A stretch of 64,000 bases of DNA from Heliopora coerulea (GCA_030142905.1 JASJOG010000073.1:186001-250000); one strand, 5' to 3'. Numbered from the stretch's first letter, positions 22,028 to 32,870 are shown. Program-made: numbers and translations. Notes: generated by a model not told the origin, from the letters alone.

Positions 22028-22411
22028 ATAATCTTAATTGCCCAAGCGGATGGAAAGAATTTCGTTGTTCGTGCTATCTTTTTGCCGCTAGGGAAACCGT
22101 TACCTGGCACTCAGCCCGAAAACGTTGCAACGGTAAGTTTGGATCCCATCTGGTAACCACATCCACCAAGGAAGAAATTAACTTTGTTGGAAAGCACATG
22201 AATGAAAACAGCTGGCTTGGTTTGCAAAGAGTTGGAAAAACAGTGCAACTTGTAGGTGAAGGCGAAGTTTCATTCCAAGCTTGGGATACCAAGGAGGATT
22301 CCCAGTCAACGACTAAATGCATTGCAGGAAAACCCACTAGACGACTAAATTGGATAGCAAGAAGTTGTTCAAGTAAATTCAATTATATCTGTGAGAAGCG
22401 AGTTTCCCCAG
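22028..22411 (+). CDS. C-type lectin domain exon 1 of gene 1
   Basis: Bounded by CTTTCAG| and |GTAAGA, 384 nt, entering and leaving in phase 1. It encodes 128 residues beginning D-NLNCPSGW. C-type lectin landmarks are CPSGW, the AxxxC of helix 2 (SARKRC), STKEE in the loop before the hydrophobic segment, the WLGL of the WIGL core (residues 63-66), and the terminal Cys pair in RSC and YICE. There are seven cysteines, one more than the six of a long-form domain, because of a C-S-C near residues 14-16. No EPN or QPD tripeptide and no WND precede the third conserved Cys (TTKC, then NWIARSC). Calcium-dependent sugar binding by the classical site is therefore unlikely. It is closely similar to the gene 2 exon at 60627. 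Confidence 0.93.
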
Positions 22412-22469
22412 GTAAGAAGCGGATTTAGAAATAGAATATTATGGCATTTACGCTCGACCGCTGACTGTC

Positions 22470-22777
22470 AAGTTGATAATTTTAGAAGGATGAAAATCTC
22501 GTGTGTCTAGATATTTTCTACGACCCAGCCGGGACCTGTTGCGAAAAATGCAACATTGGGCCAACCGGCTGGGAATCGAATCCGCGACCTCGCGAATCTA
22601 GTTCGACGATGCTCTGCCAACTGACCTACGGAGGCCGTTGCCTAGAGTATGGCCACGAGTTCAGTATATATAATAGTGGTACTGCCAATTAAATGAGGGG
22701 TAAATTCGATAGAACATTATGGCATTTTGAAATTATCTAGACGCTCGAGATTTTCATCCTTCTAGAATTATCAACTT
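22470..22777. mobile_element. TIR-flanked element carrying a tRNA-like sequence
   Basis: The 32-bp ends (AAGTTGATAATT then AGAAGGATGAAAATCTCG) are inverted at 22746-22777 with one or two mismatches. Inside, the minus strand at 22640-22545 reads CCGTAGGTCAGTTGGCAGAG (box A) and GCGGATTCGATTCCC (box B), followed by GCAACAGGTCCCGG. It lies in the intron just after the lectin exon. A related fragment is at 24690-24790. Confidence 0.7.
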
Positions 22778-23360
22778 TACGGTTTTAGAAATATGCGGCT
22801 TAGCCTACCTTCATAAAAATTCCACGGCTTTTCACAAGTGATCACGTGTTTCACATTTTAAAATACCCAAAAATCCTAAGTTTTTACAAAACCATTTGCT
22901 AAATGGATCAGAATTCATTTTTATGCCTGTGCTTCCATCAGGGAACTACTTTAATTGCATGTTTCTGCTTTTGGGTCATGTGCAGCCAAGGCCCCATTTA
23001 CACGATACTACGGTCGTATACGATTGTTCATTCTGAGGTATGTAATGTTGTATGAAAGGCAAAATTCCTCCTTTTAATTCGCTCACTAATGTAGCAATAC
23101 CAGAGTAAGACTCCATCCAGTTAATCGGATACATCAGAACAAACAATTGTATACGATTGTTCATCTTGATGCATTGGATTCAGTCATAAGAGTATTCAGG
23201 ACCAACTGAAACATTCGCGAGCAAATAGCAAGCAGGAATTTTGCTTTTATGACAAAATCGCATACGTCAAAGTGAAGAATCGTATAAGACAATCGTATCT
23301 TGTCCTTAGGCCTTAAGTAGAGGGCTGAATCAATTAGACAATCGCTGGCTCAAATAAGTC
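22778..23360. other. Intronic, no exon seen
   Basis: GTATACGATTGTTCAT occurs twice in direct orientation (about 23016 and 23149). Otherwise featureless. Confidence 0.4.
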
Positions 23361-23648
23361 AAAACATACACCAAAAATTGTCATCTTGTAAAATTCATGG
23401 TATGAGTTAGAAAAACAAGAGAGAATGTTGAAATGGTAATATTTCGAATTTTTTACAAATTTATCATCAGACCAATTGACTTGAATTAAATAACAGCGGT
23501 CTTTAATATTTACAATTAAGTGATTCAAGTCAATTGATCTGATGATGAATTTGTAATAAATTCGATATATTACCATTTTAACATTCTCTCTTGTTTTTTT
23601 GACTCATACCTTGAGTTTTACAAGATGATTATTTTCGGTGTATGTTTT
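23361..23648. mobile_element. 288-bp foldback MITE
   Basis: Almost the whole element is an inverted repeat with arms of about 120 bp. The ends AAAACATACACC and GGTGTATGTTTT pair, as do CAAGAGAGAATGTT and AACATTCTCTCTTG, and GACTTGAAT with ATTCAAGTC. There is no coding sequence. Confidence 0.85.
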
Positions 23649-23699
23649 CTCTTATACTTTTTCAAACTATTGGCTGGCCATGGTTTCTTGCTTAACTAA

Positions 23700-23760
23700 C
23701 CTCTACCTAAACCTAACTATAACCCTAAACCTAACGCAAATCCTGGCCCAAACCTCAGTT
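23700..23760. repeat. Short telomere-like tract
   Basis: Degenerate CCTAACC/CCTAAAC units, about 60 bp. Confidence 0.7.
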
Positions 23761-23784
23761 TTTTATGGTTTCAGGAAAAAAAGC

Positions 23785-24205
23785 TCATTAAATTGAAACA
23801 TTAGACAGACCAATAAACAGGAAGTCAGAAAGACAGATAGGTAGATGGACGTACGGTTAGCAAAATGAAAAAGTAGGTAGACACAAAGAAATACAGATAG
23901 ACAGCAAGAAAGACAGATGGACAGATAAGCAGATAGACGGATAGACAGACTGATAGAAACAAAGATAGATGGAAGATAGACAAACCGATAGACAAGTGCA
24001 CAGAGAGACAGATGGATAGATTGACAGAGAGACAGACGGATCCACTCACAGATAGAAAAAAAGATAGAAAGACAGATAGATGGAAAAATAGATAGAGACA
24101 GACAGATAGACTGACAGACAGACAGGCAGACAGAAGGATAGACAGATAGATAGGAAGACGGACGAATAGACATATCAAGAGAGAGAGAGAGAGAGAGAGT
24201 TTTGT
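23785..24205. repeat. GACAGATA-type microsatellite block
   Basis: Irregular GACA/GATA repeats ending in a GA tract (24180-24199). The segment 23785-24005 is duplicated at 24995-25778. Long Leu/Ser/Cys-rich minus-strand frames arise from the repeat and are not genes. Confidence 0.9.
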
Positions 24206-24990
24206 TTAAATTCGGAATCTCATCAATACAATGTATTGCTTTCAAAGATACCCGATATATATATATATATAAGAATGTCCGAAAAGTTATATATACATAG
24301 AGCTACTATTCATTACATTTAGTTAATTAGTAAGTGCAGGAACTGAGGGATTTTAGGCCTCGTTTGAAAGACAAAAATGTAGTTTGAAATTTCAAGTCCC
24401 GTGGCAGACGAATCTATAATTTGACACCTCAATATCTGAAGCTTTTCTTCAAAAACTCCGTTTCTGGTTTGGGAAGAATAAGATTTCTCAGATCTTATAG
24501 ACTGATAGATAGACAGACAGATAGACAGACAGGCAGAGAGCTAGACTGATGGACAGATAGACACGTGGATAGACAGATACATAGACGGGCAGATGGACAG
24601 ATACCTTAAAGAACGTTGTGCCATTTACATTCGATCAACAGTTAAGTTTATAACACTGTTGACCAGGAAAATTTTCCAGTGTAAGGACATTTTTAAGACC
24701 CCGCCAAGACCTGTTGCGAAAAGCATAACTTTGGGTCTTCCAAGCTGGAAGCCACAAAGTTAAATTTTTCGCAACAGGTCCCGGTCGGGTATTAGAAAAA
24801 TCGTGACGCTCAAGATGGACAAATAGACAGTTAGAGATGACAGAGGGACAGATGCACATACAGAGAGGCGGATAGTAAAGTATGTATATAGACTTACAGA
24901 TAGACTAATCGATAGATAGATAGACAAATAGAAGATTGATAGATAGACATGTAAATAGATGAACTCAAAGAAAGACTGACAGACGGATAG
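24206..24990. repeat. Microsatellite blocks with a small foldback between
   Basis: GACA/GATA repeats at 24500-24610 and 24810-24990. Between them is a sequence with GACCTGTTGCGAAAA at 24708-24722 inverted at 24766-24780, related to the tRNA-containing element at 22470. The part 24206-24499 has no recognised content. Confidence 0.7.
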
Positions 24991-25060
24991 ACAGATAAAC
25001 AGGAAAATAAGATCATTAAATTGAAACATTAGACAGACCAATAAACAGGAAGTCGGAAAG

Positions 25061-25601
25061 CAAGGACGTAAATCCTGGGCGGGGGGATCGGGGGACATAT
25101 CCCCCCACTTTTTGGACAGAGGGGGATACATATATAATTATCCCTCCAGTTTTTGCAAAGTTCATGACAACTGAAGCCTAATTTCTATTCCTTCGGCGCT
25201 TATGGTTCCATGTTTACCTTTACGATTTTCCGATATAACCTTTTTCAGCCCCAATTTTTACCAAGGCATTGTTGGTTCGAATACATGACAAATCATGAAA
25301 ATTTGCCAAGTTATTTTACAGTCCGATCGTTCTTTGGACGCCATTTTGTAAACAATCAGAAATACTTTGTTTAGTCATACTATAACGTCTTCATTGCTGT
25401 TTCGAGGAAATGCATGGCTTTGTTTCGATTGAAAAATAAGATATGAATGTTGTTCCAAAGAAACAATCTCAGAATGCCGGAAAAGGCATTTCATAAACAT
25501 TAGATTTTAAAGAAAAAACTTTCCGAGGGAATGCTTCCACATCACTTGGCCGGCTCCGTCCCCCCCCCCCGCCCCACTTTTAGGAAGCGATTGTCGCCTT
25601 T
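25061..25601. mobile_element. 541-bp insertion with 9-bp target duplication
   Basis: The 9-bp GTCGGAAAG is present on both sides (25052-25060 and 25602-25610). The paralogous microsatellite at about 23816-23840 shows the uninterrupted sequence. The ends are weakly inverted (AAGGACGTAAATCCT against AAGGCGACAATCGCT), with C/G-rich subterminal runs. A 9-bp duplication fits a Mutator-like non-autonomous element, but class is uncertain. There is no coding sequence. Confidence 0.7.
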
Positions 25602-25610
25602 GTCGGAAAG

Positions 25611-25778
25611 ACAGACAGGTAGATGGACTTACGGTTAGCAAAATCGACAAGAAGGTAGACACACAGATATACAGATTGACAGCTAGAAAGACAGATGGAC
25701 AGATAAGCAGATAGACGGATAGACAGACAGATAGAAAAAAAGATAGATGGAAGACAGACAAACAGATAGACAGGTGCA
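25611..25778. repeat. GACAGATA microsatellite, continuation
   Basis: Right half of the block split by the 541-bp insertion. Matches 23830-24003. Confidence 0.9.
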
Positions 25779-25956
25779 CAACGGAATCTCGAAAAAGTAA
25801 AGCCATATTTTTTTTATTTTTGACGTTTTGACGTCATTAGCTTTTTTCCCCAGCATAATTAAGTGGAAGGTCACACAGCACTCAGCATTGCTTATGACTA
25901 CAAGATAGTCGAAACGTCAAAAGTTAATATGGTTTCACTTTTTGCAGTTTCCGTTG
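25779..25956. mobile_element. 178-bp MITE
   Basis: The ends CAACGGAATCTCGAAAAAGT and the inverse ACTTTTTGCAGTTTCCGTTG pair, as do the inner CCATATT and AATATGG segments. Confidence 0.75.
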
Positions 25957-26090
25957 TTTTGTATTTTATTAAAATACTCAGTGGTTTCCGAAACTTGAGG
26001 TCATCTAAATTTCTTAGCTTGTTATGTGACTAAAATAAACTGATGTAGGGGAGTCAGATTAAAACTTTTCCTCAAACCATCAAAAATGTT

Positions 26091-26270
26091 CATAAATTTA
26101 ATACAAGATACAAAGATGATTTCTTGTTTTCTAAAGTAAAAAGAGAACTTGGGAAAAGAACTTTTAGATTTGCTGCCGGAGCATAGGAATATAACGATCT
26201 GCCTGCAGATATTAAGAATATTTTATTGCTTACTAATATTAAAAACAGGATAAAATATTTTAAAATTTAA
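26091..26270 (+). pseudogene. LINE ORF2 C-terminal fragment
   Basis: The plus strand reads HKFNTRYKDDFLFSKVKREL, then GKRTFRFAAGA, a stop, then EYNDLPADIKNI. This matches the LRxA...R-T-xxGxRSFxYxGAxxWNxLPxxI pattern at the C terminus of cnidarian LINE polyproteins. It contains a stop and has no upstream RT, so it is a 5'-truncated relic. Confidence 0.6.
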
Positions 26271-26827
26271 CTTTTTCTAATTTATGTAATGTTATCTTTA
26301 TGTCATTTTCATTACATTTTGTATTTCCTAACTACATTTTGTTACAACTCTTACTCTTAATATATCTTAAATGGTGATTGCTCTACTGGATTGTAAAATA
26401 TTCATAATATCATTATTACGTACAGATTAGATATTGTATTTGTTATGTAATAAGGGCCCCTTTGCATACCAGCTTTGTTGCTCAATGGGCCACATTGCCT
26501 AAATAAACTTATTCACCTATCCACCTATCCATCTATCTATATCTACCTATCTACCTATCTATCTATCCAGCTCTCCCCCTGTGCATTATACTATCCACCT
26601 ATCAATCTGTCTATCCACCTATACATTTATCTATCCATCCTTCAATCCACCTATTCATCCATCCATACATCCATCCGTCCGTCCGTCCATCCGCCCGTCA
26701 GTCCGTCCGTCCATCCATCCGTCCAAACGTCCATCCATTCATCCATCCATCCACCCATTCGTCCGTCCGTCCGTCCGTCCATCCATTTGACACATGCCAA
26801 CGATGAAACATTAAAAAAACTTGGTTA
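26271..26827. repeat. AT-rich tail then CTAT/CCAT/CCGT microsatellite
   Basis: 26271-26500 has no recognised content. 26505-26792 is a tetranucleotide array shifting from CTAT to CCAT to CCGT units. Ser/Pro/Ile/His-rich frames through it are artefacts. Confidence 0.85.
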
Positions 26828-27146
26828 GTCAAACCTATCCCAAAGCAGGCTTGAACAGAAAGCTTTGATAATGTTCAAGATTGTGAATGGTTTGACACCA
26901 AGGTACTTGCAAGAGATTTTTTCTCAAAATGCCGCCTCAAGGATTTATTGTTTAAGACAATCGGCATTAAATTTTGACCTTCCTGTTTGTAAGACCGATT
27001 ATTATAAAAATAGTTTTGCTTTCACTGGTGCCACACTCTGGAACTTGTTACCCAAAGAATTAAAATGCATAACTTCTATTAATGTATTTAAGAACAAACT
27101 GAAATTTTGTAATCTGCATCAATTAATGAGCGAAAAATATATGTAA
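26828..27146 (+). pseudogene. LINE ORF2 C-terminal fragment
   Basis: Reads SNLSQSRLEQKALIMFKIVN, GLTPRYLQEIF, then LRQSALNFDLPVCKTDYYKN, SFAFTGATLWNLLPKEL and VFKNKLK. This is the hallmark C-terminal end of LINE reverse-transcriptase polyproteins, better preserved than the fragment at 26091. It ends naturally at a stop but starts immediately after a stop and a microsatellite, so it is truncated. Confidence 0.8.
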
Positions 27147-27274
27147 ATCATTTTTTTGTGTCCACCTTATACAGTATGTGTACATATTAGGTATTTATCT
27201 ATTTTCACGTCTTACAGGAAGACCAATTGTTAAAATTGATGTAACAACCATGATTAAATAATGTTTTCAAAAGT

Positions 27275-27485
27275 TTCCAAAATTCATCCGTCTGTCCATC
27301 CATCCATCCATCCATCTATCCGTCCGTCCGTCGGTCCGTCCGACTGTCCACCCATCAATCCATCTTTCACATGTGAATTAGGTATTTCATATGTGAGAAT
27401 GTTTCCATTTCATATGCGAATTGAAAATTTCATACGTGAAAATGTTTAAAGTTCATATGTTTTTTCACATGTGGAATGACATGTA
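27275..27485. repeat. CCAT/CCGT microsatellite joined to CACATGTG-type palindromes
   Basis: 27275-27365 is a tetranucleotide array. 27365-27480 holds five or so degenerate TTTCACATGTGAA-type palindromes like those at 15500 and 58040. Confidence 0.75.
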
Positions 27486-27808
27486 AAATTTTCGTTTGTT
27501 TATACATCAATACGTTCGCCTAAATCTGCTTGCCTACATACCTGCGTATCTGCTTATCTATACATATTCTGAAGTCACTTTTTCAATTAGTCTTTGTAAG
27601 ATCAACAGTTGCTTTCACCAGACTGTCCAATCGTTAGTGTACATTTTAAAATATTGTTGTAAAGTAACATGATACAGGACAAATAATCAAACAAGTAGTT
27701 TTCACTTCTTCCGTTCGCCCGATATATGTGCGCTTCTCTATACCTTGTATCCTTTGCAGTACATTACCTACGTACCTCTGAACATCGTCCCGTTTTTTCT
27801 TTCCCCAG

Positions 27809-28210
27809 AAAACAACAAGTGCCCAGGAGGGTGGAAGAAATTTAACGATTCATGTTACCAACTCTCCAAATCGGCCTTACCTTTCGACGCCGCTCGTAGA
27901 AAGTGTAATGAGTCTGCATCCACTCTCGCAGAAATATCGACGAAAGAAGAAAACAAATTTGTTATATCAAAGCTAACTAGAAAAAATAGCGAAATTGCAT
28001 GGTTTGGTTTACAAAAACCGATTAACTCCTCTACGTTCAGGTATTTAAATTCTGTACCCAACTACACAGTCATTGGGGTGTTTGGGCCTAGAATCGACAC
28101 TCATGCGTCAAAGTGTGCTACCGTGTCCATAGGAACTAAGGATGGTGTTTGGATCTCGAGAGATTGTGAAAGGAAATTCTCGTATGTCTGCGAAACAGCG
28201 GTTCGAAGAG
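27809..28210 (+). CDS. C-type lectin domain exon 2 of gene 1
   Basis: Bounded by TTCCCCAG| and |GTAAGC, 402 nt, phase 1 on both sides. It encodes 134 residues starting E-NNKCPGGWKKFNDSCY. It has the six cysteines of a long-form C-type lectin fold (CPGGW, DSCY, RRKC, SKC, RDC, YVCE), the helix-2 AARRKC, and WFGL in place of WIGL. No EPN or QPD is present, and the WND position reads WISRDC, so a classical Ca2+/sugar site is not evident. N-x-S/T sites occur at NESAS, NSST and NYTV. It is distinctly diverged from exon 22028, which suggests an old domain duplication and possibly a different ligand. Confidence 0.93.
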
Positions 28211-29239
28211 GTAAGCTTAACCAGTGAACTCGATTTCCATATCTGGAATGCTAACTCCCAGACATTTGGCCGCGCAAAAAGTGAAGCTAAGATGGCCGTA
28301 CATTGAGGAAAATTTTGTACGTCAGTTTCAGCCTTCTACGCGGTCTTGTGCTCCAGTTCCTGTCCTTTACGCGACTTTAGTTATTTGTTTTCCTTTGGTT
28401 CGGTTTCATAAACGTTCCCAACCACGCCAAAAGTGTTCAAAACGAAATATTAGTGAACCAATTTGGCATAATCGAGTATTGAAAAGAATTTAAAAATGCC
28501 ATGTGAATTGATCAGTGTGCTAAATTGTCTGAACATGGTAAACTAACGGTAAAAAGAGAATGTGCACTTGGCAGTTTCTTAAAATAATTTATGGTGACTA
28601 TTTTATCAGTTTTCTCGTCAGTTCAATGGTAGTTTATTTTCGTGAAAAGTATAAGCTATCACTTCGTCTGATTTTGTCGAAGTAATATTTGAAGTTCTTA
28701 AAGTTATTTCTGTCTTTTGAAGAGACATTAAATGTGTATTTTTAAACAAAACCCCTCAAGGAAGTACAAAAAGTCGCGTTGGAGACTAAAACTGACGTAT
28801 AAGACCACGCAGGGGACTAAAACTGACGTGTAAAATTACCCTAAGTGGCCGGGTATCCTGACTTCACATACAATTCGCCAGTTCGCATTCCAGGTATGGT
28901 AATCGAGTTCACTGAGCTCAAAAAAGATATTTTTCAGTACAATAATAGCTCAATTATTTACCGAAGTATGTCAGATTAAGTCCCACGCTTCGAATCTTTC
29001 CGAATTTAAGAGCAGAAAAACAAAAAGATGGGGGTAGGGAAGGGGGGGGGGGGTGCTGGGAGCAGCGAGGAGGATTAAAGTTAGCAACTCTGGTATTTAC
29101 TAAATTTTTCATTTGAACTAAAAATTCTTTGAAACGATTTATTTTCTAACTTCCTGAGATGCCTCACGATCAGCTTTTCTTCAAAAAATTCCTTTACTTA
29201 TACTCGATAACCCTATCAGGTAAATGAGCTGTTCTTCCT
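28211..29239. other. Intron, no exon seen
   Basis: Contains two near-copies of GGGACTAAAACTGACGT (28789 and 28812) and a G-run at 29043. No exon or element ends were found. Confidence 0.5.
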
Positions 29240-29470
29240 TTGAGGTCCATTCAGGACCACCCCACTAGGTCCAGTGCTACTACTAGAGGAAACCGGTGTA
29301 GCCGAAAAAATCCTGCGATGCTTGGTAGAGTCAAACTGGATAACGCTTTTCTCACATGTGACCAAGGTAACTTTAATCAGATAACTGTAAGGAGCCGGAA
29401 TCGAACCCAGGTCACAGTGGTGAGAGACACGTACACTACCACTGTGCCACCAGCACCGTGGTAGTGTAAT
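29240..29470 (-). mobile_element. tRNA-headed SINE
   Basis: The minus strand from 29465 reads GCTGGTGGCACAGTGGTAG (box A) and, 30 bases later, CTGGGTTCGATTCCGGC (box B). The acceptor arms do not pair. This is a different tRNA head from those at 7100 and 13054, so a second SINE family. Confidence 0.6.
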
Positions 29471-30280
29471 GCACATGTGCAAGCTGTCACATGTGCAAGT
29501 TAAAATACGCGCTCTACTCATGCGAAATGTGCAGGGATAGTATGCGGAAGTGATTTTTTCCCTGAGCTACCTCGGTTTGCATTTCTCTTCATTTTGTGGT
29601 GGTATTTAGACTGCGCTATTCTTGTGTTCCAATTATCGTTGTATGCTAAAGTGATCTGCGGATAAAAGCTCGAATGTAAATCGAGTACACCCAAAAAGAG
29701 GTAATTAAATGGATAATTCCCATCAATGTTTATGGAATAATAGATAACAGTCGCTAAAATTTTATTGGTTAATAATTACTGATTCTTATCAAGTTCCATT
29801 GTTCTCCCTGCCTTATATTAGGGACTTTAAGATCTACAACATCAACTTCAACGACGCGTCCTTCGAAAAAATAAATTCTTCATGCAAAACAAAGAGAATA
29901 AACAATTCTTATTCTCCAGGGCATTCTCAACACTGTCATTGTTATGCATTCAACCGTACCCAAATCATTTTAAAGTCGTAAGGAAGACTTCAGCTCGCGG
30001 AGTGAAAAAATCTGTTCCTCAAGATTGAATTCCACACGAGACTACAGTCGTTTTAGGAAAACTGGAGCGTTTTAGGAGTCATAAAATAAGCCACAAGTAT
30101 CAAGCACGGTGGTCAATAAACCGTGGCTTCTTTAAATCCCGAAATTCTGAAATACGTCATCGTTCAAGTTGACGTCGTAAATCTTGAGGTCTCCATTATC
30201 CATTAACGAACAACGACTGCTCTCTGAAGAAAAGCCAATTGCGTACTTTTTCATAAAAAAAAATAACTATCATTTTTCAG
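29471..30280. other. Intron, no exon seen
   Basis: A 60-codon open frame at 29799-29981 follows an acceptor-like TTATATTAG but has no fibronectin, Ig or lectin signature and no phase-1 donor. It was left unannotated. Confidence 0.45.
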
Positions 30281-30562
30281 ATATTTACATAACAACTTTG
30301 GATGTGAATGGAACTTACGCAAAAGTTTCTTGGAAATTTCGCCAGTCGAGCTGTGATAAATTCTCATCAAAGGCCAAGGGCGAGATTTCACTTAAGGTGG
30401 ATAACACGGTGATATTAAGCGAGGAGATTCCTTATGGCAATGCTAACAAAACGCTTCGTAACCTTAGACCAGGAATCAAATATGAAGTGATCATAACAGG
30501 AAGACTTGCAATGAGTGGAAGCAATCGTACGTTTCGACATACCTTTCAAACCAGAGAAATAG
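30281..30562 (+). CDS. Fibronectin-III-like exon 1 of gene 1
   Basis: Acceptor TTTTTCAG|, donor ATAG|GTAAGT, 282 nt, phase 1 to phase 1, 94 residues. Fibronectin-III features are the B-strand YAKVSWKF, then ISLKVDN, the TLRNL-RPG-IKYEVIIT segment (the L-x-P-x-T-x-Y motif of the E-F loop, here L-R-P-G-I-K-Y), and a final FQT strand. Two cysteines (SSC only in this exon) and N-x-T sites are present. It is the same length as the exon at 33144 and clearly paralogous to it, so the pair arose by exon duplication. Likely an extracellular stalk domain. Confidence 0.82.
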
Positions 30563-30690
30563 GTAAGTTAAATTCACATACTACTTAAGCAGTGTATATA
30601 GAAATTCATCAGAAAGCGAATGTAATGCAGTGGCATATATTGAGAGCTATCGGCGGCCAGAGTCAAACTTATCTTCTGATATTATCTCCC

Positions 30691-31060
30691 TTAAGGCGTG
30701 TTTACATAGAGGCGAGCCAACCCTCTTGGTATCTATCCCTAGTAAGAGGGCCAAATTTCACCTCGTCCTTACCTACGAAATTTGGTGCTCTTCTAGCAGG
30801 GCTGGATCTGGCGCGCATACGTTCGTTATATTTTCCCCAGCTTTCTCAGAAGGACCACTCCTTCTGAGTGTGTTTACATGGAAAATTTCCAGTCTTCCCA
30901 GGTGACATTTTGCGTTCGCGATAGTGGGATCTCGGTTCGGCTGTCCTCTCATGTAAACGAAAACACATTTTACGTGGGATTTCACAGGGAAGCGTGATCT
31001 CGGCGAATTGGACCAGCCCCATAAGGAGGGCCGGATCGCTTCCATGTAAACACCACCTTA
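30691..31060. mobile_element. 370-bp MITE with GTGTTTACAT ends
   Basis: Left TTAAGGCGTGTTTACATAGA and right CCATGTAAACACCACCTTA are inverted. Related GTGTTTACATGAGACCGG ends occur at 37247-37457, so this is a multi-copy family within the gene's introns. Confidence 0.75.
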
Positions 31061-31255
31061 TTTTCAAAACGAAAGATTAAAAATTATTCCAACGAGGGTA
31101 CGACAATATTCAGGGGAATAAAAATGTATGGGGTTTAGACGGTAGACGGCGCGGTCTACTAATTAGTAGGCTCTTAATCGGATACAGAATACTAAGTAAA
31201 GATTATGTATCGTGACCCAGGAATGGAATAACACTATATCAAGGTTGTGACTAGA
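31061..31255. other. Intron spacer, no exon seen
   Basis: No recognisable content. Confidence 0.4.
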
Positions 31256-31375
31256 AGGGATCCATGAGGACGAGTATTAGGATTAGGATGAGGATTAGGA
31301 TTAGGATTAAGATTAGAACTAACCCCAATCCTAACCCCAAACCTAACCCTAATCCTCCTTTTCATGGATACCCTC
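31256..31375. repeat. Foldback of telomere-like repeats
   Basis: ATTAGG-type units (31270-31315) run into CCTAACC-type units (31321-31357), giving G-rich then C-rich on the same strand. The outer GGATCCATGAGGA and TCCTCCTTTTCATGGATACC also pair. So the tract is a hairpin-forming inverted repeat. Confidence 0.8.
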
Positions 31376-32405
31376 TTGCCACGACCACTATGGCAAGCTC
31401 GGCAAATGCAAGAGGACTCCGTTTAGAAGAGGAGGGGGGGAGGTACTGAGTTTGAACCTAAATGGTGACTTGTTACAAACAAGCGCTGATAGTTCGATTT
31501 TTTTTGCTACGCAAATCACGTATGTCAGCGGACAATTCTCGTTCATAAATGGTTTTAGCTGGTGTTTCTGATGAGATTACGGTTGTATAGATGAGTTCTG
31601 CTGTGTAATACGTAAAGTACATATACATACATATGCATATAAATTAATGTTAGCCGTAACCAAATCCAAGCAAGGGGCGCAACCGCTAAATTACGCCTGG
31701 GGCCCCGCCTTAATCCGCTCATGCCTTTACCGATGTGCTTAAGCGATTTATAAACCTGAGGGCGCGAAACCTGAAGTTTCCAATGAAGTATTTAACTTGC
31801 CCGATAACCATATAGTAATGGTGACATTTTGGCAGAAAGGACACAAACGTCTTAATAAGACCGGTCAATTATTTATCAACCTCAGCAGAACAAAAGAAAC
31901 TTAATTTAATTTAATTTAATCATATTTATACACGGTAATCTATCAGCTGTAAAAATAAAGTACCAAAAAAAAAAAAAAAAAAAAAAAGAGAGCTGCTTTT
32001 CAAAGGGTCGCGTGTCTCCTTAAAATACAATTCCACTCAAATATTAATAAGTTATAAGAATATTGCTACATACACTTATTTAAAATTTAAGGATATTACT
32101 ACATGCACACAGTTAAACTAATGTAAAAACATTGGAAAACCTATTAAAAATCTGAGACAACGATGATACAAGTATAGGTTAATTACCGAAAGCGAGGTAA
32201 CTACGTTGTTGATGAACCAAGGCTTGAAGCGCCAAGGTTAACAACTAACGTATTTATCGAGATTGAGATAACTAAGCTACTTAGTTCATTATCACTGAGG
32301 CTTCATACAGAATGCATTAGTGTAGTTCCACTTGAATTGGGTGATTAAAACAAATTTGGAATTTCATCGCTCTGTTTATTGCTAAGCTTTTGTACATCTA
32401 GATGA
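31376..32405. other. Intron with low-complexity runs, no exon seen
   Basis: Contains an AATTT run at 31898-31920 and a 23-bp poly-A run ending near 31987, possibly the tail of a retroposed sequence. Otherwise no exon or element was recognised. Confidence 0.5.
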
Positions 32406-32870
32406 CTACACCCATTCTGACTTCAAATTCGTCGCAAGTAACATCAAATTCATAATAGGTCAAATCAGATTCGTAATAGATCAAATCATATTCGCAATAG
32501 GCCAAATCAAATTCGCAATAGGTCAAATCAAATTGGTAATAGATCAAATCAAATTCGTGATAGGTCAAATCAAAGTCGTAATAGGCCAAATCAATTTCCA
32601 AGTGGTAGATCCACTGATGACGGGCACCTCCACGTGTCCTTGTTAACACAACTTCTCTTGCCTCTTCTCGTGCTTCTTCAATCGTTTTCTTTTTCACCCA
32701 TGAGCGAACAGTGGTTAAAGGTATGTCGTTCTCTCGGGCTGTAATTTGTCAATCTTCTCCTTGTAGAAAGCGTCATGTAACTCGATTTTTCGTTGCTTTG
32801 TCGTAATTTTTAAACTTCGGCATGACTCACAAGTGAAACTCCACTGCACGCAGGCCCATTTAAATGTATT
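32406..32870 (-). mobile_element. Deleted copy of the IS630-like transposon
   Basis: The left end CTACACCCATTCTGACTTCA matches that of the full element at 45691. It is followed by about eight degenerate 21-bp subterminal repeats (GTCAAATCA-x-ATTCGTAATAG type). The minus strand then encodes the helix-turn-helix start of the transposase in pieces (EAREEAREVVLTRTRGGARH; TTVRSWVKKKT). Most of the transposase gene and the right terminal repeat are gone. It lies in the intron between the two fibronectin-like exons. Confidence 0.8.

Noticed and set aside
23763..25874. Long Leu/Ser/Cys-rich minus-strand frames
   Set aside because: They are translations of GACA/GATA microsatellites.
26475..26828. Ser/Pro/Ile/His-rich plus-strand frame
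   Set aside because: Translation of CTAT/CCAT/CCGT microsatellite.
29799..29981. Possible extra exon after an acceptor-like TTATATTAG
   Set aside because: No phase-1 donor, no domain signature, and stops in the expected phase.
31256..31375. Ancient chromosome fusion point
   Set aside because: The tract is short and degenerate, and its flanks are themselves inverted repeats, so a foldback element is simpler.
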